Origin: Bradyrhizobium sp. U87765 SZCCT0048
Lineage (GTDB): Bacteria; Pseudomonadota; Alphaproteobacteria; Rhizobiales; Xanthobacteraceae
Length of the DNA: 64,000 bases
Assembly (NCBI RefSeq): GCF_018131225.1
Contig: NZ_JAFCMM010000001.1
Span: 1,426,001 to 1,490,000 of the forward strand
Direction: 5' to 3'
Shown: positions 58,046 through 64,000 of the stretch, in pieces
Layout of the letters: the number at the start of each line of letters is the position of its first letter
Numbering within the stretch: position 1 is the stretch's first letter
The notes under the pieces: generated by a model
The model's input: the letters and a program-made list of their open reading frames with translations, nothing else
Told to the model about the DNA's origin: nothing
Databases searched by the model: none
Translations under genes and position numbers: made by a program

Positions 58046-59578
58046 TTACCCCGGCCGCGCTGCCAATTCCCGCAGCGTCGTCTTCAGCACCTTGCCGTAG
58101 TTGTTCTTCGGCAACTCGGCGAGCGCGACATAGCTCTTCGGCCGCTTGAAGCGGGCGATGTTGGCGAGGCAGTGGGCATCGAGCGCCGCGATGTCCAACG
58201 TCGCGCCCGGCGCGAGCACGAGATAGGCGACGACATTCTCGCCCCACTCCGGATCGGGCACGCCGATCACCGAGACCTCTGCCACCGACGGATGCGCCAG
58301 CAGCACCTCCTCGACCTCGCGCGGATAGATGTTGGTGCCGCCGGAGATGATGACGTCCTTGGAGCGGTCCGAGAGGGTGAGGAAGCCGTCGGCGTCGAGC
58401 CGGCCGACATCGCCGGTGCGCAGCCAGCCGTTAACGAGCGTCTCAGCCGTGGCCTTTGGGTTGTTCCAATATCCCAGCATCACCGGCGGGCCCTTGACCT
58501 CGATCTCCCCGACCGCATCCGGCGGCAGCACCGCGCCGTCAGTGCCGGTGATGCGCACGCACACCGCGCTGTGCGCCGTGCCGACCGAACGCAGCCGGTC
58601 GAGATGGCGCGGATGATCGACGTCGGCGTGGTGCGCCCGCGACAGCGCGGTGATGGTCATCGGCGACTCGCCCTGGCCATAGATCTGCACGAAGCGCTGG
58701 CCCATCACCGCCATCGCCTCCTTGATATCCTCGAGGTACATCGGGCCGCCGCCATAGACGACGGTCTTGATGCCCTCCCCGGTCTCGCCGCGGCTGCGCG
58801 CCGCCGCGACCAGCCGCTTGACCATGGTGGGCGCTGCGAACATCGACACCGAGGTGAGCTCGCGCGCAAGTGTCAGCACCTCGTCGGCGTCGAAGCCGCC
58901 GGACGGCGGCACGACATGGCGGCAGCCCATCCGCACATGGATGAAGTTGTAGAGCCCGGCACCATGGGACATCGGCGCGGCGTAGAGCGCTGCATCCGCG
59001 GGATGAACCTCGTCAACATCGGCGAGGTAGCACAGCGACGCCGACAGCAGGTTGCCGTTGCTCAGCATCACGCCCTTCGGACGCCCGGTGGTGCCCGAGG
59101 TGTAGAACAGCCAGGCGAGATCGTCGATCTCACGTGCCACCGGCGGCGCGGATGACAGGGATTGGCGCAACGCCGTGTAGGCCGCGCTGCCGACCGTGAT
59201 CAGCGGCAGGCCCGCGGGCAGATCGGCCCGCGCGGCCTCCAGCAGCGGCGCGGTCTCAGCATCGACAAAAGCGAGCTTCGCCTGCGCGTTGCTGCAGATC
59301 CATGCCGCCTCGCGCGCGTGCAGCTTGGCGTTGATCGGGATGGCTACCGCGCCTGCCCACCAGATGCCATAGAGGCATTCGAGATAGTCGGTCGAATTGA
59401 ACAGGAACAGCGCTACACGGTCGCCGGGCGCAAGCCCCTGCGCGGCGAGGTTGGCGGCGATCGCCGCCGCGCGCCGCGCGAAGGTAGCATAGTCGGCCTC
59501 GACCTTGGTCCCGCCGAGCAAAGCGGGAGCGGCCGGCACCAGCCGGGCGCTCGCCGCCAGCCACTCCGCGATGTTCAT
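58046..59578 (-). CDS. AMP-dependent acyl-CoA ligase
   Basis: A 510-residue ANL-superfamily ligase that activates a carboxylic acid through an acyl-adenylate to its CoA thioester. The AMP motif is LFYTSGTTGRPKGVMLSNGN, with QIYGQGESPMTI (A5-like), WLRTGDVGRLDADGFLTLSD and the C-terminal lysine loop PKNNYGKVLKTTL. Acid substrate unknown. It follows the thiolase gene by 12 bases on the same strand. Confidence 0.92.
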   Translation of the reverse strand: MNIAEWLAASARLVPAAPALLGGTKVEADYATFARRAAAIAANLAAQGLAPGDRVALFLFNSTDYLECLYGIWWAGAVAIPINAKLHAREAAWICSNAQAKLAFVDAETAPLLEAARADLPAGLPLITVGSAAYTALRQSLSSAPPVAREIDDLAWLFYTSGTTGRPKGVMLSNGNLLSASLCYLADVDEVHPADAALYAAPMSHGAGLYNFIHVRMGCRHVVPPSGGFDADEVLTLARELTSVSMFAAPTMVKRLVAAARSRGETGEGIKTVVYGGGPMYLEDIKEAMAVMGQRFVQIYGQGESPMTITALSRAHHADVDHPRHLDRLRSVGTAHSAVCVRITGTDGAVLPPDAVGEIEVKGPPVMLGYWNNPKATAETLVNGWLRTGDVGRLDADGFLTLSDRSKDVIISGGTNIYPREVEEVLLAHPSVAEVSVIGVPDPEWGENVVAYLVLAPGATLDIAALDAHCLANIARFKRPKSYVALAELPKNNYGKVLKTTLRELAARPG

Positions 59579-59590
59579 GTCAGCGCCCTG

Positions 59591-60763
59591 TCAGCGCGAT
59601 GGCTCGAGGATCGAGACGTAGTTGGCGACCGCCGCTCCGCCCATGTTGAAGATGCCGCCGAGCTTGGGGCTCTTGAGCTGCATGCCCTCCGGCGCCTCGC
59701 CAGTGAGCTGCATCGCGCTCATCACATGCATCGACACGCCGGTGGCGCCGATGGGATGGCCCTTGGCCTTGAGGCCGCCGGAGGCGTTCACCGGCAGCTT
59801 GCCGCCGATGTAGGTCCAGCCTTCCTTGATGGCGCGCGCGCCCTGCCCCTTTGGCACGAGGCCCATCGCCTCGTACTCGATCAGCTCGGCGATGGTGAAG
59901 CAGTCGTGGGTCTCGACGAAGGACAGGTCCGACAGCGTGATGCCGGCCGCTTCCAGCGCCCGTCCCCACGCCACCGAGCAGCCCTCGAAATCGACGATGT
60001 TGCGCTTGGACAGCGGCAGGAAGTCCTGGGCATGGGCGACGGCGCGGATCGCGACCGAGCGGCGCATGCCCTTCGCGGTCTCGGCGTCGGTCAGCACCAG
60101 CGCCGCGGCGCCGTCGGACACCAGCGAACAGTCGGTGCGCTTCAGGGGGCCGGCGACGAACGGGTTCTTCTCGCCCTCCGAGCGGCAATATTCGAAGCCG
60201 AGATCCTTGCGCATCTGGGCGTAGGGATTGGCCACGCCGTTCTTGTGATTCTTCGCCGCGATCAGCGCCAGCGCGTCGGACTGGTCGCCATAGCGCTGGA
60301 AATACTGCTCGGCGATCTTGCCGAACACGCCGGCGAAGCCGCCCTTGGTCTCGCCGTCCTCCGGCAGGTAGGACGCGCGCAGCAGGTTCCGGCCGATCTC
60401 CGGCCCCGGGGTCTTGGTCATCTGCTCGACGCCAACCACCAGCACCACCTTGGCCGCGCCGGAGCGGATGGTCTTGATCGCCTGATGCACAGCGGCCGAG
60501 CCGGTGGCGCAGGCGTTCTCGACCCGCACCGCCGGCTTGAAGCGCAGCGCCGGATCGGCCTGCAGCACCAGCGACGCGGTGAAGTCCTGGGGAGAGAAGC
60601 CGGCATTGAAGTGGCCGAGCACGATCTCGTCGACATCGCCGGGCGCGACGCCGGCATCCGCCAGCGCGTCCGTCGCCACGCGCACGATGAGGCTCTCGAC
60701 GGTTTCGGCCTCGAGCTTGCCGAACGGCGTGTGCGCCCAGCCGACGATCGATGCTGCTGTCAT
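59591..60763 (-). CDS. Thiolase (acetyl-CoA acetyltransferase-like)
   Basis: A 390-residue thiolase-superfamily enzyme. The nucleophile is Cys85 in VENACATGSAAV; ETHDCFTIAELIEYE and GGLKAKGHPIGATGV hold the other catalytic residues. The sequence is of the SCP-x/lipid-transfer type (ETHDCF, not the classic NEAFA). ATG 60763 has GGGAG upstream. It cleaves or condenses a 3-oxoacyl-CoA, in line with the ligase and carboxylase genes to its left. Confidence 0.9.
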   Translation of the reverse strand: MTAASIVGWAHTPFGKLEAETVESLIVRVATDALADAGVAPGDVDEIVLGHFNAGFSPQDFTASLVLQADPALRFKPAVRVENACATGSAAVHQAIKTIRSGAAKVVLVVGVEQMTKTPGPEIGRNLLRASYLPEDGETKGGFAGVFGKIAEQYFQRYGDQSDALALIAAKNHKNGVANPYAQMRKDLGFEYCRSEGEKNPFVAGPLKRTDCSLVSDGAAALVLTDAETAKGMRRSVAIRAVAHAQDFLPLSKRNIVDFEGCSVAWGRALEAAGITLSDLSFVETHDCFTIAELIEYEAMGLVPKGQGARAIKEGWTYIGGKLPVNASGGLKAKGHPIGATGVSMHVMSAMQLTGEAPEGMQLKSPKLGGIFNMGGAAVANYVSILEPSR

Positions 60764-61114
60764 GATGGTTCTCCCGACATTCGTTGTTGTCGGGCCGGAT
60801 CGGCCGGCCCGCGCGGCATTGTGCACCGCAGTCGGCCGACTTAACCATTGTCCCCGGCGGACATCAATATCGGCGGGGGAACTGGCAGGCATGCCGGCTG
60901 GGCGGCTGGCGGCGGTATTGGGGCAACAAAGCGTTGGCCGCCCACCGAACGCGATAGATTCCCCCACGTGATCCGTTACCCTGAGGTGGCCGTGCGAAGC
61001 ATGGCCCTCGAAGGGCGACGGCCCGAGCGATAAAGCCTCGGCCGTTCATCCTTCGAGGCTCGCTTCGCTCGACCTCAGGATGACCGAAAACGAGCTCACT
61101 CGGGACGTTGCGTC
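60764..61114. repeat. Intergenic palindromic (REP-like) repeat
   Basis: The gap before the isomerase stop holds a long imperfect palindrome at 60976-61085. Outer arms are CCTGAGGT (60980-60987) and ACCTCAGG (61072-61079). Inner arms are CCTCGAAGG (61006-61014) and CCTTCGAGG (61050-61058). This is the type of repeat common between genes in Bradyrhizobium and Nitrobacter. I see no gene in the gap; the part before 60960 should contain the thiolase promoter. Confidence 0.7.
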
Positions 61115-61978
61115 CTACACCACGGTGCGGTGCCGCTCAATGCAGGTCGTGAGCACTTCGTCCATCGGCTTCGCCCACCAGTCGTGGGAGAAGATCTCGA
61201 TCTCCGAATAGCCCGCGAACCCTTCAGCCTCGACCGCAGCGCGCAGCGAGGAAATGTCGATGGCGCCATCGCCCATCATGCCGCGATCGTTGAGGATATC
61301 CCTGGTCGGCACCATCCAGTCGCAGACATGAAACGCATGCAGGCGCTTCTTGCCGGCACGCTTGATCTGCGCCATCACCTCCGGATCCCACCAGATGTGA
61401 TAGACATCGAGCGCGACGCCGAGCATGCCCGACGTCTCCGGATCGAGCCGGTCGCAGATGTCGAGCGCATGCTTCGTGGTGTTGACGCAGGCGCGGTCGG
61501 CCGCATAGGCCGGATGCAGCGGCTCGATCGACAGCGGCATGCCGACGGAGCGGGCATATTCCAGCATCTCGGCGATGGCGTCCTCGACCTGTTGCCGGGC
61601 GCCGGCGATGTCCTTTGACGGCGCGCTGCCAGGCCGCGAATACTGCGGCAGGCCGCCGACCACCAGCACGATGCAGGGCGCCCCCAGCGCCTTGGCCTCG
61701 TCGACGGCACGGCGGTTGTCGTCGCGCATCGCCTGGCGATGGGCGGCGTCCGCCGGAAACATGCCGCCGCGGCAGTAGCCGGACAATTCGAGGCCGGCGT
61801 CACGCACCGCCTTCACCGCGCGCTCGAGCCCGACCGCCGCGACCTGGTCGCGCCAGGGATCGATGGCGCGGATGCCCATGCGGGCGCAGGCGTCGACGAT
61901 CTCGACGAGATTGCCCTGCTGGCGGACCGTCGCCGTATTCAGCGACAACCACCGGTGATCCCTCGAAAAGTCACGCAT
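61115..61978 (-). CDS. Sugar phosphate isomerase/epimerase family protein
   Basis: A 287-residue xylose-isomerase-like TIM barrel. Metal-site segments are SIEPLHPAYAADRACVNTTK, MLGVALDVYHIWWDP, HAFHVCDWMVPTRDIL and YSEIEIFS. It probably isomerises or epimerises a sugar or cyclitol in the pathway of the adjacent two genes. It starts one base after the stop of the DUF993 gene, so the operon is tight. Confidence 0.85.
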   Translation of the reverse strand: MRDFSRDHRWLSLNTATVRQQGNLVEIVDACARMGIRAIDPWRDQVAAVGLERAVKAVRDAGLELSGYCRGGMFPADAAHRQAMRDDNRRAVDEAKALGAPCIVLVVGGLPQYSRPGSAPSKDIAGARQQVEDAIAEMLEYARSVGMPLSIEPLHPAYAADRACVNTTKHALDICDRLDPETSGMLGVALDVYHIWWDPEVMAQIKRAGKKRLHAFHVCDWMVPTRDILNDRGMMGDGAIDISSLRAAVEAEGFAGYSEIEIFSHDWWAKPMDEVLTTCIERHRTVV

Positions 61979-61979
61979 G

Positions 61980-63170
61980 TCAGCTATCGATGCCCCGTGT
62001 TGCCAGCACCGCCTTCATGCGGGCGGTCGCGCGCGCCGGATCGGCGAACAAACCGGCCTTGTCGGCGAGCCGGAAAATCTCGGCGAGATGCACGGTCGAG
62101 CGTGTGCTCTCCTGCCCGCCGATCATGGTGAAATGGTCCTGATGGCCGTTGAGATAGGCCATGAACACGACGCCGGTCTTGTAGAACCGCGTCGGCGCCT
62201 TGAAGATGTGGCGCGACAGCGGCACCGTCGGTCCCAGCACGTCATGGAAGGTGGCGAGGTCGCCTGCGGCGAGGCGCGACACGGCATAGGAGGCCGCGGG
62301 CGCGATGGCATCGAAGATGCCGAGCAGCGCATGCGAGAAGCCCTGCTCGTCGCCGGCGATCAGCTCGGCGTAGTTGAAATCGTCGCCGGTGTACATCTTG
62401 ACGCGCGTGTCGAGGCGACGGCGCATGTCGATCTCGCGCTGCTTGTCGAGCAGCGAGATCTTCACACCATCGACCTTGGCCGCATTGGCATTGATGATGC
62501 CGACCGCGGTGTCCATCGCCGCATCGAGGTCGTTGGTGCCCCAATAACCCGTCAGCGCGGGATCGAACATGTCGCCGAGCCAGTGGATGATGACGGGCTC
62601 GCGCACCTGCGACAGGATGCGGTCGTACACTTTGCGGTAGTCGTCCGCGTTGCGACCGATACGGGCGAGCGCCCGCGATGCCATCAGGATGATACGGCCG
62701 CCGGCGGCTTCCACCGCGCCGACCTGCTCCTCATAAGCCCTGATGACGTCGTCGATCGACTTCGCGTCCTCCGGCGCGAGATGGTCGGTGCCGGCGCCCG
62801 AGGCGACCAGCGCGCCGCGCGGCCTGGCGGCTGCGACCGAACGCCGGATCAGTTCCAGCGACGTGGGCCAGTCCAGCCCCATGCCGCGCTGGGCGGTGTC
62901 CATCGCCTCGGCGACGCCGAGACCGAGATCCCAGACATGTTCGCGGAATGCGATGGTGCGGTCCCAGTCGATCGCCGCCGTCAGCCACGGATCGTTGTCG
63001 GCGCGCGGATCGGCGACCACATGGGCCGCCGAGTACACCACGCGGTTGAGCGTGCCTTCGAGGCGCGCGGGAAACGCCCGCGGCGACGACGGGTGGTAGG
63101 TCTCCAGCGTGCCGTCGGCCCGCGGCAATTGCAGCGAGAGCCCCGTCACCGAGGCCGCATGCTTGTTCAT
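61980..63170 (-). CDS. DUF993, dihydrodipicolinate synthase-like protein
   Basis: A 396-residue protein of DUF993, a TIM-barrel family related to dihydrodipicolinate synthase/aldolases. Segments seen are VVYSAAHVVADPRADNDPWL, GRIILMASRALARIG and EPVIIHWLGDMFDP, and VKMYTGDDFNYAELIAGDEQ. ATG 63170 has GGGAGG five bases upstream. It sits between a Gfo/Idh/MocA oxidoreductase and a sugar isomerase, so aldol cleavage of a keto-sugar is a reasonable guess. Confidence 0.85.
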   Translation of the reverse strand: MNKHAASVTGLSLQLPRADGTLETYHPSSPRAFPARLEGTLNRVVYSAAHVVADPRADNDPWLTAAIDWDRTIAFREHVWDLGLGVAEAMDTAQRGMGLDWPTSLELIRRSVAAARPRGALVASGAGTDHLAPEDAKSIDDVIRAYEEQVGAVEAAGGRIILMASRALARIGRNADDYRKVYDRILSQVREPVIIHWLGDMFDPALTGYWGTNDLDAAMDTAVGIINANAAKVDGVKISLLDKQREIDMRRRLDTRVKMYTGDDFNYAELIAGDEQGFSHALLGIFDAIAPAASYAVSRLAAGDLATFHDVLGPTVPLSRHIFKAPTRFYKTGVVFMAYLNGHQDHFTMIGGQESTRSTVHLAEIFRLADKAGLFADPARATARMKAVLATRGIDS

Positions 63171-63181
63171 GACATCCTCCC

Positions 63182-64000
63182 TCAGGCCTTGATTGCGGGC
63201 ACGTCCACCCAGCGACGCTCGCGCCAGCTCTGCAGCGCGCATTCGACGAGTTGCACGCCCTTGGCGCCTTCGAGCAACGTGTACTTATAGGGCGCATCCT
63301 CGCAGACGTGGCGGATGAACATCTCCCACTGCTCCTTGAAGCCGTTGTCGTAGACCGCGTTGTCGGGCACGCGCTGCCAGTCGGCATAGAAATCGTGGGT
63401 GCGCTTCTCGTCCGGATTCCACACCGGCCGCGGCGTCGCCTGGCGCGCCTGGATCATGCACTCGGTGAGGCCGGCGACAGCCGAGCCGTTGGTGCCGTCG
63501 ACCTGGAAGGTGACGAGGTCGTCACGGTAGACGCGGGTCACCCAGGACATGTTGATGTGGGCGATGACGCCGCCCTTGAGGCGGAAGGTGGCATAGGCGG
63601 AATCGTCCGCGGTCGCCTTGTACTTCTTGCCCTGCTCGTCCCAGCGTTCGGGAATGTCGGTGGTGCCGAAGCAGGTCAGGCTCTCGACTTCCCCGAACAG
63701 GTTGTCGAGCACGTAACGCCAGTGGCAGACCATGTCGAGGATCATGCCGCCGCCGTCCTCGGCGCGGTAGTTCCACGACGGCCGCTGGGCGTCCTGCCAG
63801 TCGCCCTCGAACACCCAGTAGCCGAACTCGCCGCGCACCGACAGCATGCGGCCGAAGAAGCCGGAATCGCGGAGCATGCGCAGCTTCTTCAGGCCCGGCA
63901 GAAACAGCTTATCCTGGACGGTGCCGTGCTTGATGCCCCTGGCATTAGCGAGCTTCACGACCTTGAGCGCTTCCTCGAAATTGGTCGCGATCGGCTTCTC
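63182..64000 (-). CDS. Gfo/Idh/MocA family oxidoreductase, C-terminal part, partial
   Basis: The frame is open to the right window edge; the N-terminal Rossmann domain lies outside. The visible part begins EKPIATNFEEALKV, the conserved EKP active-site motif, followed by the substrate domain (FGRMLSVRGEFGYWVFEGDW, GGGMILDMVCHWRYVLDNLF). The C-terminus ends WRERRWVDVPAIKA. It probably oxidises a sugar or inositol with NAD(P). It is the first of three genes in the leftward operon. Confidence 0.88.
   Translation of the reverse strand, partial: EKPIATNFEEALKVVKLANARGIKHGTVQDKLFLPGLKKLRMLRDSGFFGRMLSVRGEFGYWVFEGDWQDAQRPSWNYRAEDGGGMILDMVCHWRYVLDNLFGEVESLTCFGTTDIPERWDEQGKKYKATADDSAYATFRLKGGVIAHINMSWVTRVYRDDLVTFQVDGTNGSAVAGLTECMIQARQATPRPVWNPDEKRTHDFYADWQRVPDNAVYDNGFKEQWEMFIRHVCEDAPYKYTLLEGAKGVQLVECALQSWRERRWVDVPAIKA

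Overview
The window is about 64 kb of high-GC DNA (roughly two-thirds G+C by eye) packed with genes on both strands. Gene content points to an alphaproteobacterium of the Bradyrhizobium / Rhodopseudomonas / Afipia group (Nitrobacteraceae). The evidence is a Ros/MucR regulator, an imuA-imuB-dnaE2 mutagenesis cassette with a GTTC-N7-GTTC SOS box, an NrsF-type anti-sigma, a twin-arginine beta-helix repeat protein with its usual small partner, and several long acyl-CoA catabolic clusters. I see no tRNA, rRNA, CRISPR array, transposase or phage gene.

Layout. 1-4 kb: N-terminal part of a membrane PAS sensor kinase, a DUF5330 protein, SufE, MucR and a membrane protein. 4-11 kb: a GT39-like glycosyltransferase, a class II aldolase-like protein, an M20 dipeptidase, a HerA-like ATPase and two small helical proteins. 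11-13 kb: the folate operon folP-folB-folK. 13-18 kb: both subunits of methylmalonyl-CoA mutase, then a periplasmic DUF3298-like protein; the mutase chaperone MeaB is encoded 6 kb away at 23.2 kb. 18-27 kb: an SDR, a membrane GGDEF cyclase, an SGNH esterase, MeaB, a C15 peptidase and the TAT beta-helix pair. 27-36 kb: an envelope/stress block with a two-heme DUF4384 protein, an OmpA-domain protein, an S8 protease and two back-to-back ECF sigma/anti-sigma pairs. 36-39.6 kb: an enoyl-CoA hydratase, a CoA hydrolase/transferase and an SDR.

39.7-48.2 kb is a DNA-damage block. imuA-imuB-dnaE2 runs leftward. A radical-SAM DNA-repair protein and a DUF4130-UdgX fusion run rightward. One SOS box lies between the two divergent units, so both are plausibly LexA-controlled. 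48.2-53.1 kb holds an M20 amidohydrolase, a GMC oxidoreductase and a sodium:solute symporter with a DUF3311 partner.

53.2-60.8 kb is an acyl-CoA pathway: carboxyltransferase, IclR regulator, stand-alone biotin carrier, acyl-CoA ligase and thiolase. Between the carrier and the ligase sits a 1.5-kb array of four small, more AT-rich genes that look like orphan immunity genes; one is frameshifted, and there are possible fragments of lost partner genes between them. This is the most unusual region. 61.1-64 kb is a three-gene operon (sugar isomerase, DUF993/DHDPS-like, Gfo/Idh/MocA oxidoreductase) that runs off the right end.
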